Assembly: GCA_019918135.1 (NCBI GenBank)
Contig: WBZZ01000022.1
Location: 22,501 to 86,500, forward strand
Direction of reading: 5' to 3'
DNA length: 64,000 nucleotides
DNA from: Paulinella micropora
Taxonomy: Eukaryota; Cercozoa; Imbricatea; Euglyphida; Paulinellidae
The notes under the pieces were generated by a model. It was not told the origin of the DNA. It made no database searches and worked only from the letters and a program-made list of their open reading frames with translations. Positions 27,512 to 39,800 of this stretch are shown here, one piece after another. Positions within the stretch are counted from its first letter, which is position 1; every line of letters begins with the position of its first letter. The position numbers and the translations under genes were made by a program.

Positions 27512-30500
27512 TCAATTGGCCTTTGATCCTGTCGGACATGTGCCTCCATTGGTAGCACGGGACCGTTCGGTGACGCGGCTCCGCTCCAAAGACTCGACTG
27601 GCAGTGCAATGTGCAAATGAGCGTGCTGTGCATGTGCAAGTGGGTGCAAGGAGTGAGAGGAGTTATCTGCCGAGAAGAAGTCCGCGACGCTGCGCTGACC
27701 TCCACCTACAACAGATCTAGCCAGACATTCTACCTGACTAGGCCTTCCCCTCCTTCTACCCACCTCCTGAACGACCGTGAGGTCGATCACCTCCTCCTCC
27801 TCCTCCGCCCCCTCTGCCTCCCTGGTCTGCGCCTCCAACTCCTCCCACTCCTTCCAGATGGTGGCATCAAACCTTCCTAACTCCTCCTCCACCTCTTCTT
27901 GGACAGGGATAAACAAAACGCCGAGCATCGCCGCCATCTTTTCATCCTCCCCCTTCAGCCATTCCTCTTTGAAGAGCCTCATCTCCTCCTCTGCCTCCCG
28001 CAGTTCCCTGTGATAAAGCCCTCCTCGATTCAGCACGAGGGGCTGCCGGGCTTGCGCCTCATCGATAAACTTAAACAGTGCCTCACGAGAGCTCGCAAAC
28101 GTTGGGCAATGCAGCAGGAAGTGACGTAACGACTCGTTAACCTCAGTGCCACACAAGGCGAAACAGCTTGAGCAGTCCGGCGAGCATGAGCCAAATTTGG
28201 ATCGGTAGAGGCGAAGGCGATTGTTGCAGCTCAACAATCGCCTTCTGATAAGGTTGTGACTTCCCCCCTCCAGCGCCCGCCAACGTGGGAAAGCAGAGCG
28301 GGAAGACATCTGGCTAAGCAGCACCCTAAGCCCACTGCTGGGCTTAGCCTGCCGCTCCCAGCCAGCTACTTCTTGCCGGACAGACCATTGCTTTACCACC
28401 TCGTTCCAGTTTGCCAGAGCGGCCCGCCAGTCCTTATTATCTACCGTGCCATCTTCGTTCACAACCCGCTTGAGCGCATCCAAGCCCTCCCGCAGCCTGT
28501 GATCTGCTAAGATCAAATTTTCCGTATCTTCCTTCCATTTGCACCGACCCGTGTTGTAAAGCCTGCGTGTTAGCGCTGTGTTGCCCAGTAACTCGATGCG
28601 CCCTAGGAACCGAAGCCGGGCCGCCTTGGCAAGGATGCTAAAACTCGGCGTGCGACCTAAACCCCTGGTGATGCAGCCGCTTGTGCGCGTACCAACACCC
28701 AAGATGACCCGCAGGGGCGCTACCAACGCGCCCTCCAGCTTACTCAGCTTGTTGGCGCCCGGCAGATCCCAAAAAGCCGATGCGTAAAGCAACTTTGCGC
28801 CAACCATTTGCTGCCAATTCATCAGCCAAAGACGCGCTGGAACTTCATGGGCAATCCAGAGGGGGTAGCAGGCAGCCGTTCCCGCTACAGTGATTTCCGC
28901 CGCCCGCTTCGCTTGCGGTTTATCGGAGAGGGTGTCCGTGAGCAGAACTCCCAGGTATTTGTAGTGGTCGGTGACGTTGAGAACCTTGCCCCGGAACCTC
29001 ACGCATGGGGGCGACTTTTTTGACTTGGCGTGCCCGTATATCGGCATGACTTCCGTCTTGCCCGGTTTCAGGTTGATTTCAAGCCGATAGTCCTCCACGA
29101 ATGTCGCCACGACATTTACAATCTGTTGAAGCTCCGTGACACTATGCGCAATTACCGCAACGTCGTCGGCGTAAAGCAGGGTCCGTATGTCTTCGATGCG
29201 GTTGAGGTCCTCGATCTCCAACTCTTTCGCGATTCGGACCGTTAGCTCATCCATGAAGACGTTGAACAGCGACGGTGACAACGGCGACCCTTGCTGAACT
29301 CCCATCTCTTCCAGCACTTCACCAGTGAGTTCGCCATCGACTAGCACTCGCGATGACGTTCTTCGGTAAAAACGCCGCAGAATGCGATAGAACTTGCCCT
29401 GTACCCCCATCTGGGTTAGCCTCTGAAACAACCCGGCCCGCCAAACCGTAGGGAATGCCTTTCTCAGATCCACGAACAAAACGAAAGAACGGAGGCCAGC
29501 TTGTTGTCTAAGGCGCAGACGCTCCTTAAGGACAAAAATCTGGTCCCCCGTACTACGTTTTGGCCGGAACCCACCCTGCTCTGGGCGAAGCCTGCCCGGC
29601 TGATCGATGAAAGCCGTAAGCCTCGCCGCCATAAGGGACAGATACATCTTACCCAGACAGCTCAGAATCGCGATGTCTCTCCAATTTTCCGGATCGGTTG
29701 GGTCGCCTCCTTTTGGGATGTTGACGATAATCGCTTTGCCCCAGTCGCTGGGGGTGTATTCGCACGATTTCAACCAGTTGAAGAAGCGCACCAGAAAGCT
29801 CACAATCCGCGTGCCTCCGTACTTGAGCATCTCGTTCTTGATCTTATCCGGTGAGCACGCTTTATGATTCTGGAGATTTTCCTGGCAGAGCTCCACTTCC
29901 TTCTCGGTGTAATCATAGTCCAGCGGGCCCGTCTCAGTCCGGATCTCCTCGGCTTGCGCCATGGCCTCGAATTGGTCGCGCAGGTTGTCGTTATACTGGA
30001 AGGTTTCGCGGGCCTTCCGCTCGGGCTCAATCCGCGCTGCTTCCTCATCAGAACCGACTTCCTCTACACATGCATCCTCCAAAAACTGGTTTTCTTTGGG
30101 GACCACCATACGTCGGCGGTATTCTTCCCATTTTTGTAGTTTTTCCCGGAGTGTGCATGCCAGAGTGCCATCGGGCTTCCGAACAGGAGCAGAAGCGTTC
30201 GACCGCCGAACCCCGCCCAAACGCTTTGACAGCTTCCAGTACGTGGCCATGGTAGCGCTCCTGAAGTTGGCAGCGGTGTCATTCTGGACCCGCTTCCACG
30301 CTTGCTTCTTCTTCTCCTTGCATAACCTTCTGACCGCCTTCCTCGCTTCTTTATATCTTTGCCAGGCCTCTCGGTTGGCCTCATTCCTTCGCCAGAGGCC
30401 GTATGCCTCTCTCCGTCGCGCAATCGCTTCCCTAAGACTCTCATCAAACCATGCATTAGTAAACCCTGGCCTAATCACCCGAACTCCCAAGACCTTCACG

Positions 30501-32425
30501 GCTGCGCCCGTGAAAGCTCGGACCACTAAGCTAGCGACCCTATCTACCTCCTGCTGAAGCTCATCCGGGTCCTCCACTGCTGATAGATCTGGGAGGCCAT
30601 CTGGCAACAGCCCCGATATACCAGCTGCAAAGGTCTCGTCGTACTTCAACCTAAGCTTAGACAGCTCACTCTCCTTACCCTCAACTACCCTGCCTATCAA
30701 GCGCTCTGCCTTGACTGCTTTGTACCTCTTTACCTGCTTTTTGGGGGGTGGCTGTCCCCCCCAGACCAGTTCCGCCCACACAGCTTTGCGGTCGGTATCA
30801 AGGTCTACCTCGTCGACGCCGAAGCTCGCCTCCTCCGCCAGCTCGGAAGAGACGCAGATGTAATCCAGCAGATGCCTTCGTCCACCTACATTTTCCTGCC
30901 TAGACCACCAATATTTGTCCCCCGTGGTTGCGAAAACCCACTGAGATTGCGCAACCCCGTGGCAACAAGCATCGCAGCCAGCAACTCACCATTCTCGCTC
31001 CTAACCCCTCTAACCCTCATCTATCTCGCCAAAGAGGCCCACCACTCCCTCCTCCCGCGCTATTCTGGCGGGCCCCAGCTTAGCATTAGCATCACCAACC
31101 GTAACCACATGACCTTTGGTGGCGAAGTAGGAGACGGCCGCCTGCCACGCCTCATAGGCTGCAATAGATTCCTCTCGTTGATTTTCTTGGGGGAAGTAGC
31201 CGTTGCCGACGAACACATCCGACGCCGTCGCGCTCCCAGACGACAGCCTCACCCACAATTGCTGTGGGTGTGGAACAGGCGCCTGTACAATGGTAGCGCA
31301 CGGTGCCAGATAGTTGGCCACCAACGTCAAGACTCCCCCCAAGAGACGCGAGCCCGCACCAGTTGCAGCCGCTTTGCCGAGGACTGCGAAGCCGTCGACT
31401 TGGAGCTTCTCCACCTTCTGCGACGATAGGTTGTGCTCCTGGACTCCGACGATCACCCAGCCTCGCTCCTTGTAGTGCTCCGGCCATTCCCCAAAGCCTG
31501 GGCTATCCGCACCCACTTTGCCTTGCCAATTATGTGAGGCCACCCTCAGTGGGAAGCCTTTTACAAATTGGGAAGAACGAAGCTGATGCCGATGCCTGCG
31601 CTTCGGTTGAGCCCGCCTGGAGCCCTCCGCCACCCTCCACGGCCCATCCTGCACCCTCCGCCCCAGCTCCTCCAGCTCCCGCATCCCGCCCCACTCCGCC
31701 AAGGGAGATTCACCGCTTGAGGCTTCGCCCTGGGGCTCGTCGACTTCCACGTCGAGCACCCAGTAGCCAAATCCCTGCTTGCGAAGCTCCCTCTGCATCT
31801 CTACATACTGGGCACCCCCCCGTGCAGCCCGCTGCTTCTCTCTTTCCCGGAAAGTCCTACCCGTCGCAACGTGAACCTTTCCCGTGAAGAACTTACGCTC
31901 CCGCAGCAGCCGCACCATCTTCTCCGCCTCCTCACAAGACGCACATTTAATCCGCAAATGCCGCCCACTACCTCTGCCCGCGAATTCCACCTCGACTTCC
32001 CCGAGACCGAGAATTCGGAGCTCTCGCGCCATGACCACTGTCTGAGAGACATGCGATAGCCCCCATACTATGCAACATCTCTTATCCAGCTCATTTCGTA
32101 CCTTCCTCCGCCACCTCCTCGGTGGCGGTACCGCTTGCCACACGCCGTGACCAGACCTTTCCGGACGTGACTTCTCTTCCGAGGTTGGGGAGGGTGATCG
32201 AGATGCAGCAGGATTGCTGGCTCTACGTGATTCAGGTTGCCCGTCAGGTACGCGAGCACTCGACCACCCCACCCCGGCCGAGTAGCCATCGCCACCCGCA
32301 GGCGCACTCCCACGGGGAACGTCTAAACCTGAAGGATTACCGCCTTGACCCATAGGGCCAGCACTAGCGGCCGCGCTCTTCGCATAAGAACCTGACATAA
32401 ATGGTATGGGACCCCGGTGCCGCAT
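27512..32425 (-). pseudogene. LINE polyprotein ORF, copy 1 (locally frameshifted)
   Basis: Open from 32,425 and again from about 30,900 to the stop at 27,512. Between about 30,915 and 31,015 two indels (one C in a C-run, two bases near CTAACCCTCAT) shift the frame and expose a stop within the endonuclease region. Net loss is 3 nt, so the RT part is back in the original frame. Domains are as in copy 2. Confidence 0.85.
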
Positions 32426-33105
32426 TGATCGAGTTGTAAACTCGATAAATGAGGACCCAGGTGGGGTTATTTAAAGCTCAACCCTTAAAAAGCATACGTG
32501 TACGTATGTATAGGAATACACACAAACACTCACCTGCATCCGTAACCAGGCACGAGGCAGACCCGCTGTGCATCATCGAGGTAGGTGTCGTGGCAAACCA
32601 CCCTGCGTCCGATAAACGCTGCAAGTGAGTCATCTACCGAGAGCACAGAGTGACAGGCCCGTGCACGTGTACCCACCACCCCATAACCCTCCGCCAGAGC
32701 AACCCCATGGCATCCGCAGGATGAGCACGAAGAGTGCTGAGAGAGAGGGATGAGCCAGGAGCCCCGCTCCGGTCCGTCGTTACTTTGGTCATTTAGTCGT
32801 TGCAAGGCTTGTGGTAAGGTGTAGGGCCTCTCGCCTTCGTACAAACTCCGACCGACAGTAGTTTGGTTGACCATCCTTCGCGGTGACCCTCTGAACACAA
32901 CCCCCTCCCCCAGTGCCCACCCCTTGTGATTCCAGAGGCCACCCCGAGCCAAGAGCCATGAGTATGATGAGCAACTCACATGAGTTACTCTCAGTAATTG
33001 GGACCCGTCTCATAAATCAATGGAACGCTTATCGTGCGCCCCTCATAGGCTCAGCCCGCCCATGTGAAAGCTAGGCCTCGCCCAAAGCAGAGCAAAGCAA
33101 AGCAA

Positions 33106-33190
<85 letters not shown>
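33106..33190. repeat. Poly-A plus (GA)n within the LINE 5' UTR
   Basis: Length varies between the four units (near 42,457, 51,673 and 61,033 in the others). Confidence 0.9.
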
Positions 33191-33192
<2 letters not shown>

Positions 33193-33507
33193 CGAGGCCG
33201 CCGTGGCTCGCCCGCAATCCAGCTGGGTGCACCTCGTCACAACCACTCATCGGCGTGAGCTCATAGCTGTGTGCGACATAGGTACAAGAGCAAGAGGAGA
33301 AACAGTGTGCCAGCGTGGATGTGTGGGTGAGGCAGTGCGGTGAGGCAAAGCAGCGATGCCAGTCGAATCCCTGGAGACGGAACCTAGCATCAAAAACATC
33401 GTATAAGTCTACCCCAGGCCTCCATCCACCGAGTGGTGAGCTCGATAAAAGAAGACCCGAGTGGGGTTATTTAAAGCTCAACCCTTAAAAAAGCATAAAC
33501 ATGTACG

Positions 33508-33682
33508 CCGCCAGGAACCCAACAACAATAACATAGCAGCCAGGAACCCAACAACAATAACATAGCAGCCAGGAACCCAACAACAATAACATAGCAGCCA
33601 GGAACCCAACAACAATATCATAGCAGCCAGGAACCCAACAACAATAACATAGCAGCCAGGAACCCAACAACAATAACATAGC
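33508..33682. repeat. 29-bp minisatellite, six copies
   Basis: Unit CAGGAACCCAACAACAATAA plus CATAGCAGC; one unit has AATATC. Also at about 42,857-43,031, 52,078-52,252 and 61,434-61,608. Confidence 0.9.
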
Positions 33683-34345
33683 TTCCGTAACCAGCCTTCA
33701 GGAACCCGCCTCAGTTACCCGCCCCCGTAACCAGGCCAGAGACGTGACGTACTATGCATCATTGAGGTGTCGTGGCAAGCCACCCTGCGTCCGATAGAAG
33801 CTACAAAAGAGTCATCTACCGAGAACACTAAGTGACAGGCCCGGTCACATGCACCCAACACGTCCCGACCCTCCGCCAGAGCATCCCCATGGCATCCGCA
33901 AAGTGAGCACGAGGGGTTCTGGGAGAGAGGGTGAGTCAGGAGCCCCGCGTCCAGGCAGTCGCTACTGTGGCAGTTGAGTGATTTCAAGGCTTGTGGAAAT
34001 GTGTGGAGCCTGTCGCCTTCATTCCCACTCATACCGACAGTAGTTTAGTTAACCAACCTGTCCAGTGACCCACTGAGCCCAACCCCCTCCTTCAGATAAC
34101 CCCCACCCCCCGCACCCCGAGTGATACCAGAGGCCACCCCGAGCCAAGAGCCGTGAGCGTGGTGAGAGAGCTTCTCTCAGTAAAGTTTCCGTCTCATGAA
34201 TCAGTGGAGCACTGATTATGTACCCCTTATGACATAACAAGCTGCCAACGGCCCCAACCCCGCCGTGTGGCGGTGACACCCAACCATGTATTGGTGCCCC
34301 CCAAAATAATAATAATAATAATAATAATAACAATAATAATAATAA

Positions 34346-34521
34346 TAGTGTATCTCCTGCCAATTGCTGAGCCAAAAGGCCATGTGCATCCAGTCCTCCA
34401 TTCCATAAGGAAAGTCTCCACACCAATCGGTGGAATAAAGGAAGTGACGGCATAGAACACATTACTCTAGGAGCTTTATACCAATCAGCCCATGGAAAGG
34501 ACCGATGGCCTATGTACTCCC

Positions 34522-34522
<1 letters not shown>
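34346..34522 (-). mobile_element. SINE-B copy, unit 1
   Basis: Set in (TAA)n directly upstream of the LINE 5' end. Confidence 0.75.
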
Positions 34523-34570
<48 letters not shown>

Positions 34571-34571
<1 letters not shown>

Positions 34572-34840
34572 GTGCTTCTCTGTCAATGGCTGATGCATTT
34601 CTGCACATGCGCCTCCATCGTCTCACCCGTGAGGGGAGTACGAAGAATTGACGATAAGCTCTAATGACACCCCCGCAAGGGCAGTTCCAACACTTCCAGA
34701 CGGGCCGGTATGTTCAATGAAAATACTGGTCCAGAATTAGACCGGTATGTTCAATGAAAATACTGGTGGCACCGACGGGAATCGAACTGGCGACAGGGCC
34801 CAGATGGTAGAACTTGACCACTGGGCTATCACGGTGTCCA
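34571..34840 (-). mobile_element. SINE-A copy, unit 1
   Basis: Full tRNA-like head and two internal modules. Confidence 0.85.
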
Positions 34841-34902
<62 letters not shown>

Positions 34903-34906
<4 letters not shown>

Positions 34907-35483
34907 TTCTGATACACATGTACGCCAAATGCTTTTTGCGGGAAAGTCCAGAAAGAAACATGAAATGACATGTAATAATAACGTATTCATTCTGCCTTGT
35001 CTCAGATCTGCATGAGGCCCTTGAGTTGCGTTCGAAAACAGGTGAGGCTTGTTTTCTCTCTCTCTCTCCCTCTCTACCCCCCCCCCCCCACACACACACA
35101 CACACACCCCAAACAACAACACAACCACTACAACAAAGCCCGTACCCACAGAGACAAACTTGTTGGGTCCTCTCACACACACCATGAGCAAATTTTAGAT
35201 ACTTAGATGCTGGAGAAACAAGCCACCCGCGCACAAGAAGGCATTTCATTGCAAACTTCAGACAACTCTCAATCTAAGCAGAAAATAGTGCCATGGAAAA
35301 TGCAAAAGTAATGGTGATACAAAAGTGAGATCAGAGCTGAGAGACACTCTGCTTGTTGTCCTGGAAGGTAGAAAGAGAAGAGGCAATCCCTGATTTAGTC
35401 ACAGCATATAGAAAATGAAATGATCACGAAGTACGACACTCGAACATCGAACCTTGTGTCACCAGGCCACCTGCTTTCCCCAC

Positions 35484-35485
<2 letters not shown>
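34903..35485. other. Non-retroelement segment repeated once per unit
   Basis: About 580 bp with CT, poly-C and CA tracts, copied at about 44,257-44,832, 53,481-54,062 and 62,849-63,432. A 36-nt stretch between TGTCTCAG| and AACAG|GTGAGG could be a tiny plus-strand exon (DLHEALELRSKT). No other coding evidence. Confidence 0.6.

Positions 35486-35577
<92 letters not shown>
35486..35577. repeat. (ATT)n tract
   Basis: Longest class of ATT tract; up to about 115 bp in unit 4 (63,433-63,548). Confidence 0.95.
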
Positions 35578-35578
<1 letters not shown>

Positions 35579-35949
35579 GGGAGTACATAGGCCATCGGTC
35601 CTTTCCATGGGCTGATTGGTATAAAGCTCCTAGAGTAATGTTCTATGCCGTCACTTCCTTTATTCCACCGATTGGTGTGGAGACTTTCCTTATGGAATGG
35701 AGGACTGGATGCACATGGCCTTTTGGCTCAGCAATTGGCAGGAGATACACTATTATTATTATTATTATTATTATTTAGGGAGTACATAGGCCATCGGTCC
35801 TTTCCATGGGCTGATTGGTATAAAGCTCCTAGAGTAATGTTCTATGCCGTCACTTCCTTTATTCCACCGATTGGTGTGGAGACTTTCCTTATGGAATGGA
35901 GGACTGGATGCACATGGCCTTTTGGCTCAGCAATTGGCAGGAGATACAC

Positions 35950-35987
<38 letters not shown>

Positions 35988-36160
35988 GGGAGTACATAGG
36001 CCATCGGTCCCTTTCCATGGGCTGATTGGTATAAAGCTCCTAGAGTAATGTTCTATGCCGTCACTTCCTTTATTCCACCGATTGGTGTGGAGACTTTCCT
36101 TATGGAATGGAGGATTGGATGCACATGGCCTTTTGGCTCAGCAATTGGCAGGAGATACAC

Positions 36161-36161
<1 letters not shown>
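35578..36161 (+). mobile_element. Three tandem SINE-B copies, unit 1
   Basis: Copies at 35,578-35,750, 35,777-35,950 and 35,988-36,161, each separated by (ATT)n. The third has CCCTTTCC and GGATTGG variants. Confidence 0.8.
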
Positions 36162-36212
<51 letters not shown>

Positions 36213-36215
36213 CTG

Positions 36216-36445
36216 AACACCGTGATAGCCCAGTGGTCAAGTTCTACCATCTGGGCCCTGTCGCCAGTTCGATTCCCGTCGGTGCCACCAGTATTTTCAT
36301 TGAACATACCGGTCCGTCTGGAAGTGTTGGAACTGCCCTCGCGGGGGTGTCATTAGAGCCTATCGTCAATTCTTCGTACTCCCCTCACGGGTGAGACGAT
36401 GGAGGCGCATGTGCAGATTTGCATCAGCCATTGACAGTGTCTTAT
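36216..36445 (+). mobile_element. SINE-A copy, unit 1
   Basis: Plus orientation with full head and one internal module. Its 3' end departs from the usual tail after CAGCCATTGACAG, reading GTGTCTTATAAAAAACAACA. Confidence 0.8.
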
Positions 36446-36459
36446 AAAAAACAACACAA

Positions 36460-36622
36460 CGACATGGCCTCGGAACCAACGCAACAACATAGCCTCGGAA
36501 CCCACATCGACATAGCCTCGGAACCCACACAACAACAGAGCCTCGGAACCCACACAACAACAGAGCCTCGGAACCAACACAACAACATAGCCTCGGAGCC
36601 AACACAACGACATAGCCTCGAA
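36460..36622. repeat. 24-bp minisatellite (AGCCTCGGAACCCACACAAC)
   Basis: About seven imperfect units; also at about 45,760-45,925 and 55,035-55,202. Confidence 0.85.
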
Positions 36623-36684
36623 ACCAGTGGGAAGAGGCCCAACCACCTTCTCTTCCCGTGGGGTGCCATACTGTGCACCCCTCC

Positions 36685-36741
<57 letters not shown>

Positions 36742-36742
36742 G

Positions 36743-36789
36743 GCTTCCTCAGACTATAGCATCAGATCCAGATCCTGGACATGTGCCTC

Positions 36790-36792
<3 letters not shown>
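36743..36792 (-). mobile_element. Short 3' end of a further element family
   Basis: Only about 50 bp, flanked by (TAA)n. In sense direction it begins TGGAGGCACATGTCCAGGAT and ends GAGGAAGCC before (ATT)n. Present in units 1 and 3 (55,317-55,367), absent from unit 2. Confidence 0.65.
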
Positions 36793-36848
<56 letters not shown>

Positions 36849-36858
36849 GACTTATCGG

Positions 36859-39800
36859 TCAATTGGCCTTTGATCCTGTCGGACATGTGCCTCCATTGGT
36901 AGCACGGGACCGTTCGGTGACGCGGCTCCGCTCCAAAGACTCGACTGGCAGTGCAATGTGCAAATGAGCGTGCTGTGCATGTGCAAGTGGGTGCAAGGAG
37001 TGAGAGGAGTTATCTGCCGAGAAGAAGTCCGCGACGCTGCGCTGACCTCCACCTACAACAGATCTAGCCAGACATTCTACCTGACTAGGCCTTCCCCTCC
37101 TTCTACCCACCTCCTGAACGACCGTGAGGTCGATCACCTCCTCCTCCTCCTCCGCCCCCTCTGCCTCCCTGGTCTGCGCCTCCAACTCCTCCCACTCCTT
37201 CCAGATGGTGGCAACAAACCTTCCTAACTCCTCCTCCACCTCTTCTGGGACAGGGATAAACAAAACGCCGAGCATCGCCGCCATCTTTTCATCCTCCCCC
37301 TTCAGCCATTCCTCTTTGAAGAGCCTCATCTCCTCCTCTGCCTCCCGCAGTTCCCTGTGATAAAGCCCTCCTCGATTCAGCATGAGGGGCTGCCGGGCTT
37401 GCGCCTCATCGATAAACTTAAACAGTGCCTCACGAGAGCTCGCAAACGTTGGGCAATGCAGCAGGAAGTGACGTAACGACTCGTTAACCTCAGTGCCACA
37501 CAAGGCGAAACAGCTTGAGCAGTCCGGCGAGCATGAGCCAAATTTGGATCGGTAGAGGCGAAGGCGATTGTTGCAGCTCAACAATCGCCTTCTGATAAGG
37601 TTGTGACTTCCCCCCTCCAGCGCCCGCCAACGTGGGAAAGCAGAGCGGGAAGACATCTGGCTAAGCAGCACCCTAAGCCCATCAGAGGGCTTAGCCTGCC
37701 GCTCCCAGCCAGCTACTTCCTGCCGGACAGACCATTGCTTTACCACCTCGTTCCAGTTCGCCAGAGCGGCCCGCCAGTCCTTATCATCTACCGTGCCATC
37801 TTCGTTCACGACCCGCTTGAGCGCATCCAAGCCCTCCCGCAGCCTGTGATCTGCTAAGATCAAATTTTCCGTATCTTCCTTCCATTTGCACCGACCCGTG
37901 TTGTAAAGCCTGCGTGTTAGCGCTGTGTTGCCCAGTAACTCGATGCGCCCTAGGAACCGAAGCCGGGCCGCCTTGGCAAGGATGCTAAAACTCGGCGTGC
38001 GGCCTAAACCCCTGGTGATGCAGCCGCTTGTGCGCGTACCAACACCCAAGATGACCCGCAGGGGCGCTACCAACGCGCCCTCCAGCTTACTCAGCTTGTT
38101 GGCGCCCGGCAGATCCCAAAAAGCCGATGCGTAAAGCAACTTTGCGCCAACCATTTGCTGCCAATTCATCAGCCGAAGACGCGCTGGAACTTCATGGGCA
38201 ATCCAGAGGGGGTAGCAGGCAGCCGTTCCCGCTACAGTGATTTCCGCCGCCCGCTTCGCTTGCGGTTTATCGGAGAGGGTGTCCGTGAGCAGAACTCCCA
38301 GGTATTTGTAGTGGTCGGTGACGTTGAGAACCTTGCCCCGGAACCTCACGCATGGGGGCGACTTTTTTGACTTGGCGTGCCCGTATATCGGCATGACTTC
38401 CGTCTTGCCCGGTTTCAGGTTGATTTCAAGCCGATAGTCCTCCACGAATGTCGCCACGACATTTACAATCTGTTGAAGCTCCGTGACACTATGCGCAATT
38501 ACCGCAACGTCGTCGGCGTAAAGCAGGGTCCGTATGTCTTCGATGCGGTTGAGGTCCTCGATCTCCAACTCTTTCGCGATTCGGACCGTTAGCTCATCCA
38601 TGAAGACGTTGAACAGCGACGGTGACAACGGCGACCCTTGCTGAACTCCCATCTCTTCCAGCACTTCACCAGTGAGTTCGCCATCGACTAGCACTCGCGA
38701 TGACGTTCTTCGGTAAAAACGCCGCAGAATGCGATAGAACTTGCCCTGTACCCCCATCTGGGTTAGCCTCTGAAACAACCCGGCCCGCCAAACCGTAGGG
38801 AATGCCTTTCTCAGATCCACGAACAAAACGAAAGAACGGAGGCCAGCTTGTTGTCTAAGGCGCAGACGCTCCTTAAGGACAAAAATCTGGTCCCCCGTAC
38901 TACGTTTTGGCCGGAACCCACCCTGCTCTGGGCGAAGCCTGCCCGGCTGATCGATGAAAGCCGTAAGCCTCGCCGCCATAAGGGACAGATACATCTTACC
39001 CAGACAGCTCAGAATCGCGATGTCTCTCCAATTTTCCGGATCGGTTGGGTCGCCTCCTTTTGGGATGTTGACGATAATCGCTTTGCCCCAGTCGCTGGGG
39101 GTGTATTCGCACGATTTCAACCAGTTGAAGAAGCGCACCAGAAAGCTCACAATCCGCGTGCCTCCGTACTTGAGCATCTCGTTCTTGATCTTATCCGGTG
39201 AGCACGCTTTGTGATTCTGGAGATTTTCCTGGCAGAGCTCCACTTCCTTCTCGGTGTAATCATAGTCCAGCGGGCCCGTCTCAGTCCGGATCTCCTCGGC
39301 TTGCGCCATGGCCTCGAATTGGTCGCGCAGGTTGTCGTTATACTGGAAGGTTTCGCGGGCCTTCCGCTCGGGCTCAATCCGCGCTGCTTCCTCATCAGAA
39401 CCGACTTCCTCTACACATGCATCCTCCAAAAACTGGTTTTCTTTGGGGACCACCATACGTCGGCGGTATTCTTCCCATTTTTGTAGTTTTTCCCGGAGTG
39501 TGCATGCCAGAGTGCCATCGGGCTTCCGAACAGGAGCAGAAGCGTTCGACCGCCGAACCCCGCCCAAACGCTTTGACAGCTTCCAGTAGGTGGCCATGGT
39601 AGCGCTCCTGAAGTTGGCAGCGGTGTCATTCTGGACCCGCTTCCACGCTTGCTCCTTCTTCTCCTTGCATAACCTTCTGACCGCCTTCCTCGCTTCTTTA
39701 TATCTTTGCCAGGCCTCTCGGTTGGCCTCATTCCTTCGCCAGAGGCCGTATGCCTCTCTCCGTCGCGCAATCGCTTCCCTAAGACTCTCATCAAACCATG

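Larger units (their letters stand above)
27502..34304 (-). mobile_element. APE-type LINE, copy 1 (with 5' UTR monomers)
   Basis: 3' end TCAATTGACTGATAAGTC followed by (ATT)n; 5' end near GGGGGGCACCAATAC, again against (ATT)n. The copy sits inside a (TAA)n tract. ORF body differs from copies 2-4 at several residues (for example PARLWLMNWQ versus PARLRLMNWQ), so it is the most diverged of the four. Confidence 0.9.
32426..34304 (-). promoter_or_regulatory. LINE 5' UTR of two diverged monomers, copy 1
   Basis: Two related blocks, about 32,506-33,420 and 33,506-34,250 (shared phrases CCGTAACCAGGC, CCCTGCGTCCGATA, CATGGCATCCGCA). Each ends, in sense direction, with a box containing GGGTTGAGCTTTAAATAACC followed by a TTTATCGAG motif, once just before the ORF and once before the inner monomer. 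Tandem 5' UTR monomers are promoter units in some LINEs; promoter activity here is inferred. Confidence 0.6.
27502..36848. repeat. Tandem unit 1 (about 9.35 kb)
   Basis: Order: LINE (-), SINE-B (-), SINE-A (-), 0.58-kb other segment, (ATT)n, three SINE-B (+), SINE-A (+), 24-bp minisatellite, (TAA)n, short element end, (TAA)n. The same order recurs in units 2-4. Confidence 0.9.

Noticed and set aside
30872-32355. Long plus-strand frames antisense to the LINE ORF (also in units 2-4)
   Set aside because: Shadow frames opposite a GC-rich coding sequence; the minus strand carries the endonuclease and RT motifs.
33508-33682. Six 29-bp repeats that resemble a CRISPR array
   Set aside because: The repeats abut directly without unique spacers, and the context is a eukaryotic LINE 5' UTR. 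It is a minisatellite.
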